A stretch of DNA of 64,000 nt from an uncultured Pelagibacteraceae bacterium. GTDB taxonomy: Bacteria > Pseudomonadota > Alphaproteobacteria > Pelagibacterales > Pelagibacteraceae. Positions 31,927 to 40,265 of this stretch are shown piece by piece; the stretch's first letter is position 1; every line of letters begins with the position of its first letter. Position numbers and translations under genes: made by a program. The notes below the pieces were generated by a model. The model saw nothing but the letters and a program-made list of their open reading frames with translations, was not told where the DNA came from and did no database searches. Where the stretch lies: the NCBI GenBank assembly GCA_902619495.1, contig CACNEM010000002.1:1-64000 (forward strand), read 5' to 3'.

Positions 31927-32634
31927 CTAAGAGAATTTTTTTATTTCATTGTAAATTCGATTTTCTATATCTTTAGTAAACTCTTCAGTATCTTTACCTG
32001 AAGTGATTGGTTCCAAAAAAGAAATGTGAATGTCCCCTGGATATTTTATAAAACTATTTTTCGGCCAAACTTTTCCAGTGTTAAGCGCTACAGGGATACA
32101 AGGTAAATTCAGAGATTTGTATATTCTACCAATTCCCTTTTTAAAGGGCGGCCGTTCATCAAGTTTTACTCTAGTTCCTTGAGGAAATATTAAAAGTGGT
32201 CTTTTACTTTTTTCAACTCTTTCTTTTACTTTACCAAAAAAGTTTAAATTTTCTTTTGTTGTAGTTTCTCTTACAATCGCTATTGAGCCTATTTTTCTTA
32301 AATACCATCCAAATAATGGAATATTAAGTAGCTCTTTTTTTAAAATAAAAATTGGACCATTTAAAGGAATCTGAAGAGCAAAAGTCTCAAACATTGACTG
32401 GTGTGCAGAAGCGACAAAATAATTATCTACTTTTTTTAGATTCGCTACCCCATGAAAAATTACCTTTGTATTTAAGATAATTCTTAAAATCAGTACTATA
32501 TATTTAGCAGACAACCTACCAAAAAAAATTGTGAACTTGCTTGGTAAAAATAAGGTTGGTATTGCTAAAATAAAAATTGTTATGAGACCAAAGTATAAAA
32601 AAATATTAAAAATTAATGATCTAATTAATTGCAT
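31927..32634 (-). CDS. plsC: 1-acyl-sn-glycerol-3-phosphate acyltransferase
   Basis: PlsC acylates lysophosphatidic acid to phosphatidic acid at the inner membrane. The 235-residue protein has an N-terminal hydrophobic segment (LIFNIFLYFGLITIFILAI), the catalytic HX4E-type motif in SAHQSMFETF, and the FPQGTRVKLDE acceptor motif. The usual aspartate of HX4D is a glutamate here, which is known in this bacterial subgroup. It starts at the base where lysA stops, so it is the distal gene of the argH-lysA operon. Confidence 0.9.
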   Translation of the reverse strand: MQLIRSLIFNIFLYFGLITIFILAIPTLFLPSKFTIFFGRLSAKYIVLILRIILNTKVIFHGVANLKKVDNYFVASAHQSMFETFALQIPLNGPIFILKKELLNIPLFGWYLRKIGSIAIVRETTTKENLNFFGKVKERVEKSKRPLLIFPQGTRVKLDERPPFKKGIGRIYKSLNLPCIPVALNTGKVWPKNSFIKYPGDIHISFLEPITSGKDTEEFTKDIENRIYNEIKKFS

Positions 32635-33863
32635 TAAGAATTAATCAATTTTAGTAAATTTTGTTTCTTTCTTATATATCTCAGTTTATTTTTATTGATT
32701 AAAATTTCAGCGATTAATGGTCTTGTATTGTAATTTGAGGACAATGATGATCCGTATGCTCCAACATTAGTTATAGCTACAAATTCATTTTCAATTATTT
32801 TAGGATAGTTTTTATAAACTCCAAATTTACAAGTACTTTCGCATATTGGACCTACAAATTCTATTTTACCTCTCATTCTTGATGATTTTTTTGAAATGGG
32901 AATAATTTTATGAAAAGCTTCATACAAAGCTGGTCGCATAAAATCATTCATACCAGCATCAAGTATAATAAAGTTTTTATTAGCTCCTTTTTTAATAAAT
33001 TGTATTTTACTAATTAGTAGTCCAGTATTACCAATAATAGATCTTCCAGGTTCAAAGATTATTTTACAATTTAACTTTTTAGAAAAATTATGTACCAGTT
33101 TAGAATATTTACTTAAATTAATTGGTTTTTCTTTATCAGTATAATTAATACCGAAACCACCACCTAAATCAATATATTTTAAATTAAGTTTTAATTCTTT
33201 TATTAATTTACTCATTACATTTAGAGTTTTTCTAAAAGGTGTATCGTTCAATATTTGACTACCGATATGCACACTTAAAGCTTCTAATTTTATATTTTTA
33301 AAAGACTCAATTGTTTTAAGAAAAGCCTTAAAATTTTTAATTGATAAGCCAAATTTATTCTCTGCTTTTCCTGTTGATATATTTTTATGAGTTTTTGCAT
33401 CAACATTAGGATTTAACCTAAAACCGATTGAGACTTTTTTTCTTAATTTTTTTGCTAAATTATTTACTAATTTAGCTTCACTTTCAGACTCGCAATTGAT
33501 TAATAAAATTTTCTTGTTAATTGCAATTTTTAACTCATCTTCTGTTTTTCCAACTCCAGAAAAAACAATTTTGTTGGGTTTGATACCTGCCTTTAAAGCT
33601 TTTAATAATTCACCACCTGAAACCACATCAGCTCCAGCACCTAATTTACCAAGGATTCTTAGTATGTTTAAATTACTATTAGATTTTGCAGCAAAACAAA
33701 TTAAAGGATCAGTTTTTTTAAATGTATTAGCAAACTTTAAAAAATTGAATGCTATTTGATTTTCTGAATAAATATAAAAAGGTGTTTTATTTTTTTTTAA
33801 AATATTTTTGATTGACAGTTTTTCAACAAATAAATTTTTACCTACATATCTTAAATTTTGCAT
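32634..33863 (-). CDS. lysA: Diaminopimelate decarboxylase
   Basis: LysA makes lysine from meso-diaminopimelate. The 409-residue fold-type III PLP enzyme has the PLP lysine in CFAAKSNSNLNIL, GAGADVVSGGEL, the HIGSQI motif and EPGRSIIGNTG. The C-terminal substrate site GPICESTCKFG is clear. It follows the small lipoprotein gene by 4 bases. Confidence 0.95.
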   Translation of the reverse strand: MQNLRYVGKNLFVEKLSIKNILKKNKTPFYIYSENQIAFNFLKFANTFKKTDPLICFAAKSNSNLNILRILGKLGAGADVVSGGELLKALKAGIKPNKIVFSGVGKTEDELKIAINKKILLINCESESEAKLVNNLAKKLRKKVSIGFRLNPNVDAKTHKNISTGKAENKFGLSIKNFKAFLKTIESFKNIKLEALSVHIGSQILNDTPFRKTLNVMSKLIKELKLNLKYIDLGGGFGINYTDKEKPINLSKYSKLVHNFSKKLNCKIIFEPGRSIIGNTGLLISKIQFIKKGANKNFIILDAGMNDFMRPALYEAFHKIIPISKKSSRMRGKIEFVGPICESTCKFGVYKNYPKIIENEFVAITNVGAYGSSLSSNYNTRPLIAEILINKNKLRYIRKKQNLLKLINS

Positions 33864-33867
33864 AAGA

Positions 33868-33978
33868 TTATGAAATTATATTGATCTGATTTATTTGACC
33901 TTGGTATTTAGGTTCAGATTTTTTTCCGCAACTAGTTAAAATAAAAAATATCAAGAAAAAAGCAGTTATAAGTTTCAT
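33868..33978 (-). CDS. Small LptM-like lipoprotein
   Basis: A 36-residue protein with an N-terminal hydrophobic signal (KLITAFFLIFFILTS) and a lipobox-like TSCGKK in which Cys17 would be lipidated, followed by a short polar tail. Its ATG overlaps the argH stop in an ATGA (33975-33978), so translation is probably coupled, and lysA starts 4 bases after its stop. In proteobacteria the argH-lipoprotein-lysA order with a tiny lipoprotein (LptM/YifL family, which assists assembly of the LPS translocon LptDE) is conserved, and that is the basis of the call. The sequence itself shows only signal, lipobox and size. Confidence 0.75.
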   Translation of the reverse strand: MKLITAFFLIFFILTSCGKKSEPKYQGQINQINIIS

Positions 33979-35357
33979 TTAATATCCTTTTTATATTTTT
34001 TTATCATTGATTTAACATTAATTACAGATGTTCCTCCATGAGATTTTTTTGCATTCATAGAATTTTTTACATCAAATACTTTCAAAACACTTTTATCTAA
34101 ATCTTTATAAAATTTTTTGACTTCTTCTAAATTTAATTCAGACAACATCTTTTTGTTTTTTTCTGCGTAATTAACAAGTTTTGCTGAAATAGCATAAGAC
34201 TCTCTAAATGATAAATTTTTATTTTTAACAAGGTAGTCTGCAAAATCAGTTGCTGTTGTGTAACCTTGGTTAGCCATAAAAAGCATATTTGTTTTATTAG
34301 CATTTACAGAACTGATTAATTCAACACTCATAGTTAGAGTATCTTTCAAAGTATCGTAGCCACCAAAAACTAACTCTTTGTCATCCTGCATATCTTTAAA
34401 ATATGACATGGGAAGACCTTTCATTATTGTAAGCATTGCATTTAACTTTCCATAATTAATCCCAACTTTTCCTCTTATTAGTTCTGCAGGATCTGGATTC
34501 TTTTTTTGTGGCATAATTGATGATCCTGTAAGCATATTGTCTTTGAATGAAATTAAATTGAAGGCATCAGAATTATAAATAATAAAATCTTCAGCCAATC
34601 TAGACAAGTGCATCGCACACACAGCACACGCATACAAAAAATCGATTGCAAAATCTCTGTCGGATACAGAGTCTATAGAATTATCTGTAGGTTTTTTAAA
34701 ACCAAGTTTTTTTGCAGTATAAGTCCTATCTATCTTATAAGAAGTCCCTGAAAGTGCAGCGGATCCAAGTGGACACTCATTTAAAAGTTCAAGATTATTC
34801 TCAAATCTTTGTTTATCTCTTTTTAACATTTCATAGTATGACAACAAATAATGTGCGAATGAAATAGGTTGTGCATTTTTTAAATGTGTCAATCCAGGCA
34901 TAATCGTATCTGTATTTTTTTCAGCTTTTTTTATTAAATTTTTCATAATAACTGAAATGTCTTTTATAATTTCATTTGATGCTTTTTTTATCCATAATTT
35001 AAAATCAGTTACAACCTGATCATTTCTAGATCTAGCGGTATGCATAAATCCAGCTGAGGGACCAATGATTTCGAATAGAGCTTTTTCTATATTTAAATGA
35101 ATGTCCTCATATTTTTCTTTAAATTCAAAACTACCATTATCTATTTGGGCCTTGATCTTTTTAAGTCCATTTAAGATTTTGTTACCATCCTCGCTTTTAA
35201 TGATTTTTTGTTTCATTAGCATCTGTGTATGAACAATAGATGCAGCAATATCTTGTTCATAAAGTCTTTTATCAATATGAATTGAAGACCCAATCTTTAG
35301 AAAAGATTGAGACGTTTTGCTTTTAAATCTATTTGACCAAATTGTTTTATTTTTCAT
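33975..35357 (-). CDS. argH: Argininosuccinate lyase
   Basis: ArgH splits argininosuccinate into arginine and fumarate. The 460-residue protein belongs to the fumarase/aspartase superfamily, with TARSRNDQVVTDFKLW and the signature GSSIMPQKKNPDPAELIRGK. Active-site region LTHLKNAQPISFAHYLL is intact. It is divergent from the tlpA gene across 30 bases, an arrangement seen in other alphaproteobacteria. Confidence 0.96.
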   Translation of the reverse strand: MKNKTIWSNRFKSKTSQSFLKIGSSIHIDKRLYEQDIAASIVHTQMLMKQKIIKSEDGNKILNGLKKIKAQIDNGSFEFKEKYEDIHLNIEKALFEIIGPSAGFMHTARSRNDQVVTDFKLWIKKASNEIIKDISVIMKNLIKKAEKNTDTIMPGLTHLKNAQPISFAHYLLSYYEMLKRDKQRFENNLELLNECPLGSAALSGTSYKIDRTYTAKKLGFKKPTDNSIDSVSDRDFAIDFLYACAVCAMHLSRLAEDFIIYNSDAFNLISFKDNMLTGSSIMPQKKNPDPAELIRGKVGINYGKLNAMLTIMKGLPMSYFKDMQDDKELVFGGYDTLKDTLTMSVELISSVNANKTNMLFMANQGYTTATDFADYLVKNKNLSFRESYAISAKLVNYAEKNKKMLSELNLEEVKKFYKDLDKSVLKVFDVKNSMNAKKSHGGTSVINVKSMIKKYKKDIK

Positions 35358-35387
35358 TTTACTGTGTTATTTCTAATTTAAATTAAT

Positions 35388-35915
35388 ATGAAAATTAGTA
35401 AATCTTTTAAAATCTATATTCACATAATAGTTTTATCTCTCTTAAGCAATAATCTACTTGGGGCAGAAGATTTTTCAAAAAATGTTGTTATTCATGAAAA
35501 ACCAGTAACTATTAAAGAAATAAAATTTAAAGACTCTGATCTTCTGGATGTCGATTTAACTAACAAAAAAGGCAATATCATGATTATTAATTTTTGGGCA
35601 ACTTGGTGTGCTCCTTGTAAAAGAGAAATGCCTTCACTTGAAAAGCTTACTTTCAAATATCCTGAAATAAAAGTCTTTGCAGTTAATACTGAAAAACCAA
35701 ATAAAATAAGGACAAGAGACTTTTTTAGAAGTGTTGGAGTGACTACATTAAATACCTACTACGACCCAGATCTTAGCTTAGTTAAAACTTTTAAACTGAG
35801 AGGCCTTCCTACAAGCATACTGATAGATAAAAATGGAGAAGAATTTGGAAGAGTTATAGGCGAGGTAGATTTTGCTAGTGAGGATTTCTTAAATTTAATG
35901 AAGAAGTATATTTAG
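35388..35915 (+). CDS. tlpA: TlpA-like membrane-anchored thioredoxin-fold reductase
   Basis: The 175-residue protein has an N-terminal hydrophobic helix (about 9-25) that exports or anchors it, then a thioredoxin fold with WATWCAPCKREMPSL (Cys74, Cys77) and a cis-proline segment GLPTSILID. TlpA/ResA-type proteins reduce disulfides in cytochrome c apoproteins or oxidase copper chaperones in the periplasm. Its position beside argH is that of alphaproteobacterial TlpA. Which partner it reduces cannot be read from the sequence. Confidence 0.85.
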   Translation: MKISKSFKIYIHIIVLSLLSNNLLGAEDFSKNVVIHEKPVTIKEIKFKDSDLLDVDLTNKKGNIMIINFWATWCAPCKREMPSLEKLTFKYPEIKVFAVNTEKPNKIRTRDFFRSVGVTTLNTYYDPDLSLVKTFKLRGLPTSILIDKNGEEFGRVIGEVDFASEDFLNLMKKYI

Positions 35916-36112
35916 TCCTTAAAAAAATAAGCCAATAAAACCAAAACAATTATTGCAATAAATTGCAAAAGGACTCTAAGCTGCATTAGTTTATTGGAAT
36001 ATTTTTTACTAGTACTCCCACCTTTAAATAAAGTATAAATACCCATTATTAAAACAATGGCAACAGCACCCAATAAAGTGAAACCAATAAAATTAAATAA
36101 AAAATCAGACAT
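35912..36112 (-). CDS. HIG1-domain twin-transmembrane protein
   Basis: A 66-residue protein with two membrane helices (about 6-29 and 46-63) joined by a basic loop. The SNKLMQLRVLLQFIAI segment fits the HIG1 motif. In mitochondria HIG1 proteins (Rcf1) help assemble or tune cytochrome oxidase; a role with the terminal oxidase here is inference. It overlaps the end of tlpA by 4 bases on the opposite strand and is divergent from the esterase gene. Confidence 0.8.
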   Translation of the reverse strand: MSDFLFNFIGFTLLGAVAIVLIMGIYTLFKGGSTSKKYSNKLMQLRVLLQFIAIIVLVLLAYFFKD

Positions 36113-36127
36113 TGATATTTTATCTAT

Positions 36128-36784
36128 ATGACCTTTTCGTTAAATACAATTATTTTAGAGCCGCTTTCGAGAGAAAAACCTAAAAACGCTGTAATACTTT
36201 GCCACGGATATGGAGGCGACGGTAAGGATATATCTATCCTTGCAAGTTATTGGAGAGCTCATTTGACAGAAACAATTTTTATTTGTCCTGACGCACCTGA
36301 AAAATGTGCAGCAAGTCCGACAGGATATCAATGGTTTGATTTAATGGATCAAAACCACGAACAAATTTTATCTAAGTCTCTAGTAGCTGAAAGTAAACTT
36401 AATAAACTAATAGATGAAGTTAAGAAAAAATATAATTTAAAAGCAAATGAAATTATCATTGGAGGTTTTAGTCAGGGTTGCATGATAACTTTGCAAACAG
36501 GAATTAAAAGAAAAGATACTATAAATTCTATTCTTGGTTACTCTGGAAGAATAATAAGCACAGATCACCTTTCTAAAAATATAATTTCTAGACCTAATAT
36601 AATCTTAATGCATGGAGATCTTGATCAAGTTGTTCCAATAGAATCACTGTTAGAGGCAAAAGAATTTTTTGGAAAAAATAATTATGAAATTGAAACAAAA
36701 ATATTTAAAAAATGTGAACATCGTATACCAACAGAGGGGTCAAGTTTGGGTCTTCAATTCATAAAAAAACATTTTAATTTATAA
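36128..36784 (+). CDS. Alpha/beta hydrolase, phospholipase/carboxylesterase family
   Basis: A 218-residue serine hydrolase with the lid and oxyanion region LCHGYGGDGKDI, nucleophile serine in GGFSQGCMIT, aspartate in HGDLDQVVP and histidine in CEHRIPTEG. This is the small acyl-protein-thioesterase/carboxylesterase family (YpfH/EstB-like). The natural substrate is unknown. No signal peptide is seen, so it is probably cytoplasmic. Confidence 0.85.
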   Translation: MTFSLNTIILEPLSREKPKNAVILCHGYGGDGKDISILASYWRAHLTETIFICPDAPEKCAASPTGYQWFDLMDQNHEQILSKSLVAESKLNKLIDEVKKKYNLKANEIIIGGFSQGCMITLQTGIKRKDTINSILGYSGRIISTDHLSKNIISRPNIILMHGDLDQVVPIESLLEAKEFFGKNNYEIETKIFKKCEHRIPTEGSSLGLQFIKKHFNL

Positions 36785-36845
36785 CTATTTTACCTGTAAC
36801 ATAATTATAACTTGATAAAATTTTTCTTATCAGTTAACTTTCAGT

Positions 36846-37415
36846 ATGATTATTTCTTCTGCAGATAAAGTCCCGTTAGAAAAATGCCCGGCATTAGTTC
36901 TTAATGCTGATTTTAGACCTTTGAGTTATTATCCGCTTTCTATTTGGTGTTGGCAAGATGCAGTTAAGTCAGTTTTTTTAGATAGGGTAAGTATTGTTTC
37001 GAATTACAAAAGAAAAATTAGAAGTCCATCATTTGAGATGAATCTGCCAAGTGTAATAGCTTTAAAAAATTTTATTCAACCATCGAAAAATCCAAACTTC
37101 ACAAGATTTAATGTTTTTTTGAGAGACAAGTTTACTTGCCAATATTGTGGAGATAAAAAAGATTTAACTTTTGACCACCTTCTTCCAAAATCTAAAGGCG
37201 GCCTTACAGACTGGAACAACGTAGTTACAGCTTGTTCAAGTTGTAACGTAAAAAAAGGTGGTAAACTTTATAAAGACTGTGATTTAAAATTAACCAATAA
37301 GCCTTACGCTCCTACTGTAGAAGATCTTCACAGAAATGGTAGAAATTTTCCGCCTAATTTTTTACACGAAAGTTGGATGGACTATCTTTATTGGGATATC
37401 GAATTAGAACCGTAA
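36846..37415 (+). CDS. HNH endonuclease domain protein
   Basis: The 189-residue protein has an N-terminal domain (ALVLNADFRPLSYYPLSIW) and an HNH nuclease with zinc cysteines in FTCQYCGDKKDLTFDHLLPK and CSSCNVKKGG. FDHLLPKSKGG and NNVVTACSSCN are the HNH catalytic elements. This stand-alone type is very common as a housekeeping gene in alphaproteobacteria and has no known restriction partner here. Function is unknown beyond likely metal-dependent nucleic acid cleavage. Confidence 0.88.
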   Translation: MIISSADKVPLEKCPALVLNADFRPLSYYPLSIWCWQDAVKSVFLDRVSIVSNYKRKIRSPSFEMNLPSVIALKNFIQPSKNPNFTRFNVFLRDKFTCQYCGDKKDLTFDHLLPKSKGGLTDWNNVVTACSSCNVKKGGKLYKDCDLKLTNKPYAPTVEDLHRNGRNFPPNFLHESWMDYLYWDIELEP

Positions 37416-37949
37416 TTAAATTTTTTCAGAAATTGTAATAGCTATTCTAGATGAGGTTTTGATAACTTTATCTAACACCCCGAATAAACCTTTTTTGGTT
37501 GCGCCATTGTCATAAGCTATATCTTTATGATCAAGTTCATCTTGTCTAAATTTCATAATTTTCTTTTTCAATTCCTCTTCATCTTTTCCAAGTTTATATG
37601 TTTGGTCTTTGTAATGACCGTCGATTACTTCTTCAACAGAAGCAGTACATAACATAGCTGCTCTCTCACCGAGCATCGCAGTTCCAAAACCTAGAGTAAC
37701 TCCCATTAAATCCCAGAGAGGTAAAAGTTTAGTTGGCTGAATGTTTCTCTTTTTAATTTCATTATCAAAGTATTCATAATGCTCCCTTTCATGCTCTTTC
37801 ATTTCTTCAATCTTTCTTTTTAAAGAAGCATTTTGTTTAAAAGTTTTTAGAGCAAGTAATTGACCTTCGTAAATTTTGATAGCACCACGTTCTCCGGCAT
37901 GATCTACTCTTATAATTTCTTCTAAAGTTTTTTTATTTGTTTTTTCCAT
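37416..37949 (-). CDS. coq7: Demethoxyubiquinone hydroxylase Coq7
   Basis: Coq7 hydroxylates demethoxyubiquinone late in ubiquinone synthesis, with a carboxylate-bridged di-iron site. Ligands are visible in IIRVDHAGERGAIKIYEGQL, EHEREHYEYFD, ASVEEVIDGHY and QDELDHKDIA. The 177-residue form matches the alphaproteobacterial and mitochondrial enzyme. It overlaps the dsbB end by 17 bases. Confidence 0.95.
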   Translation of the reverse strand: MEKTNKKTLEEIIRVDHAGERGAIKIYEGQLLALKTFKQNASLKRKIEEMKEHEREHYEYFDNEIKKRNIQPTKLLPLWDLMGVTLGFGTAMLGERAAMLCTASVEEVIDGHYKDQTYKLGKDEEELKKKIMKFRQDELDHKDIAYDNGATKKGLFGVLDKVIKTSSRIAITISEKI

Positions 37950-38418
37950 AATTTTTAATTACCTTAATCATAATACCACTTAACAGTATCGATATAACTG
38001 TATTTATTGTAGCAAGGGAAAGTCCAAAAAACCTAAAAGTTACGTCTTTACAGCTTATCGGAGTTTTATTCTGAAGTTGTTTTAGCAAATCTTCTTTAGA
38101 AATATCTCCACCAGATGAACCCAAATCGCATACAAAAGACTCGTTAAAAAATCCTTGTTCAATCCCTACATGGTAAAAAGAAACTACTGAACCAAAAATA
38201 AAAAATAATAGCACAATACCAGCAATTATTTTTTCAAATTTATTAAGTATAAATATTAACGAAATAAGTATTAAAGAAGCTAAATAAGGTATCCTCTCAA
38301 TTAGGCATAAATTACAAGGTTCATGTCCTAATAAGTATTGAATGAAATAAGCTACAGCCAAAGATAAAAAACTAAAGGCTAATATACTGTTTAAAATTAA
38401 CTTGTTGTTACTCAACAT
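37933..38418 (-). CDS. dsbB: Disulfide bond formation protein DsbB
   Basis: DsbB reoxidises DsbA with ubiquinone. The protein of 161 residues has four membrane helices, the first cysteine pair in EPCNLCLIERIPYL and a periplasmic loop with the second pair in FVCDLGSSGGDIS and PISCKD. I chose the ATG at 38418 (MLSNNKLILN), which overlaps the stop of the preceding gene by one base (TAATG); the longer open frame lies wholly inside that gene. It precedes coq7. Confidence 0.88.
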   Translation of the reverse strand: MLSNNKLILNSILAFSFLSLAVAYFIQYLLGHEPCNLCLIERIPYLASLILISLIFILNKFEKIIAGIVLLFFIFGSVVSFYHVGIEQGFFNESFVCDLGSSGGDISKEDLLKQLQNKTPISCKDVTFRFFGLSLATINTVISILLSGIMIKVIKNYGKNK

Positions 38419-39017
38419 TAGGTGAAAATTATATAAAGGACGACAGCTAAAACCACAATAAGAATTCCAGTTAAAGTAAACCATAGCGCACCTCTTTTCT
38501 CGATGAAATCACCAAATTTTTTACCAAAAAGAAATGTTAAATAAGAAACTAAGAAAAATCTTAGCCCCCTAGTAAATAAACATATAAAGAAAAATACTGG
38601 AAGATTATAGGCAATCACTCCACTCGTAATTGTAAAAACTTTAAAAGGAAGAGGGGTAAAGCCAGCTAAAAACATAATTCCAAGCCAAGCTAAAAATCCA
38701 CCTTTTGTAGACATCTTATCTTGCATCTCAAAAACTTTTTCCTCGTACCCATAAAATTCAATAATGACCATCGATGCATCTAAAAAGAAAACTCCTAACA
38801 TATATCCAAATAGCCCTCCTAATACTGATCCAGTTGTAGCTATAAGAAATATCTTCAGATAATCTTCTCTCTTTGCCACCACCATTGGAACAATCATTAA
38901 GTCAGGTGGAACTGGAAAAAAGAAACTTTCGATAAATGCCACAAAACCTAATAAAGGCTTTGAAAATTTATGTCTAGCAAGCTCAACGCATCTATCGTAT
39001 AATTTTTTTAAAATCAT
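38418..39017 (-). CDS. YqaA-type membrane protein (SNARE-associated/VTT domain)
   Basis: The protein of about 199 residues has several membrane helices and the family segment SFFFPVPPDLMIVPM and LAGFTPLPFKVFTITSGV, both hallmarks of the YqaA branch of the DedA/VTT superfamily. DedA proteins move polyprenyl phosphate or phospholipids across the membrane; the role of YqaA is less clear. I prefer the ATG at 39017 (MILKKLYDRC). Its start codon and that of the opposite small ORF share one CATG (39015-39018). Confidence 0.85.
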   Translation of the reverse strand: MILKKLYDRCVELARHKFSKPLLGFVAFIESFFFPVPPDLMIVPMVVAKREDYLKIFLIATTGSVLGGLFGYMLGVFFLDASMVIIEFYGYEEKVFEMQDKMSTKGGFLAWLGIMFLAGFTPLPFKVFTITSGVIAYNLPVFFFICLFTRGLRFFLVSYLTFLFGKKFGDFIEKRGALWFTLTGILIVVLAVVLYIIFT

Positions 39018-39201
39018 GAATTTAAAATGCACAATCCTTAGGTATCTGGCAAGTTTAATATTATCTACAGTTGCTATTTATTCAATCGTTATAGTTGCAG
39101 GAATGTTTGGTGCTGATTACGGTTTTTCACCAGAGGGAACATTTATTATTTGGATTTTGATGGCTATTTTAATTAATCAAAGCGTAACGTGGAAAAAATA
39201 A
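39016..39201 (+). CDS. Small two-helix membrane protein, unrecognised
   Basis: A 61-residue protein with two hydrophobic segments (about 8-31 and 43-55), joined by a short loop GADYGFSPEG, and ending in TWKK. I do not recognise a family. The stop is directly followed by the ATG of the next gene, so the two are likely translated together. The start is uncertain because its ATG overlaps the divergent start of the YqaA-type gene, leaving no room for a promoter except inside that gene. Confidence 0.55.
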   Translation: MNLKCTILRYLASLILSTVAIYSIVIVAGMFGADYGFSPEGTFIIWILMAILINQSVTWKK

Positions 39202-40251
39202 ATGTCTAAGCCAGTAGATCTAAAAACTGTAAAAATTTTTGAGCCTTTAAAAACAAAACCATCTTTTGAAAACAAAATTTTTAATACATTAAATGCTGAT
39301 GAGGTTTACGATGTTTTATCTAGACATTCTAATGAAACGGTAACTTTATGGTTTAAATTGCAGCAATCATGGTGCAATAACGCTTATAGGACGTTTAAAG
39401 ATTATGATAGTTACTTAATTTTAGTTTATTTAATCAATACTGTATTTCAAAAATATTCAGATCGTTTTCAGTATTTGTCCTATACAGAATTTTATGAAAA
39501 AAATGAGCTTTTGATTGATAAAATTAACTTAATTGAAATTTCAAACGAATTAAATATTCCTAAGGAAACTATAAGGAGAAAAGTAAATTTTTTACAAAGC
39601 CAAAACATTATATTTAGAAAAGGAAAATCAATTTTCTTCAATAGAAAGATAACAGAACTTCAAAGACCAGCTAATTCAAAAAAATTTATGGCTAATTTTT
39701 TAGAAAAAACTAGTCACATTCTCTCAAAAGAATCTTGGTTTGGTAGAGCATTTTCAAAAGAGGAAATAGAAGCATTTATTGATAAATATTTTACAATATG
39801 CTGGCAACATTGGTTTAGAATGCAAATTCCTTTTTTAGTTAGACATAGATCCTTTTTTGGTGACTTAGAAACTTGGAATGTATGGGGTGCAATAGGTATC
39901 TCACAATTTACCGATTATTCAAAACAAGTAAAAAGCAGAGTTGTTGAAGATCCGAGAACTTACGCTGACCTATACTTGCACCTTTTAAGGCATACTCCTA
40001 AAAATGGAATTAACGCCTCTTCTATTTCAGAAATTTCAACAATCCCAAGAGCTACAGTAATTAGAAAATTAAAGTATCTTACAAAGGAAAAGTTAGTAAC
40101 GAAAAATAAAAAACTAGAATATATGCTTTTACCTTCTCCCAAAAATATTAAATCTTTCGAACAAAACTATATGCATAACCAAAAGCATAAAGCTGGTTTT
40201 GTAACTGTAATTTTCGACCTCATGAAAAACTCTTCATTCAAAGTAGAATAG
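39202..40251 (+). CDS. Protein with two winged-helix-like DNA-binding segments
   Basis: The 349-residue protein contains two similar helix-turn-helix/wing segments: IEISNELNIPKETIRRKVNF (about 110-129) continuing to IIFRKGKSIFFN, and SEISTIPRATVIRKLKYL (about 273-290) continuing to LVTKNKKLEYML. Both read like MarR/GntR-type recognition helices with a short wing. The rest, including TICWQHWFRMQIPF, is mostly helical. I infer a DNA-binding regulator with an internal duplication; ligand and target are unknown. It is flanked by a small membrane protein and a BASS transporter in the same direction. Confidence 0.7.
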   Translation: MSKPVDLKTVKIFEPLKTKPSFENKIFNTLNADEVYDVLSRHSNETVTLWFKLQQSWCNNAYRTFKDYDSYLILVYLINTVFQKYSDRFQYLSYTEFYEKNELLIDKINLIEISNELNIPKETIRRKVNFLQSQNIIFRKGKSIFFNRKITELQRPANSKKFMANFLEKTSHILSKESWFGRAFSKEEIEAFIDKYFTICWQHWFRMQIPFLVRHRSFFGDLETWNVWGAIGISQFTDYSKQVKSRVVEDPRTYADLYLHLLRHTPKNGINASSISEISTIPRATVIRKLKYLTKEKLVTKNKKLEYMLLPSPKNIKSFEQNYMHNQKHKAGFVTVIFDLMKNSSFKVE

Positions 40252-40265
40252 GAACTTACAAAATT

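Noticed and set aside
36813-36832. TGATAA/TTATCA inverted repeat before the HNH gene
   Set aside because: Six base pairs of A/T only; too weak to call a site.
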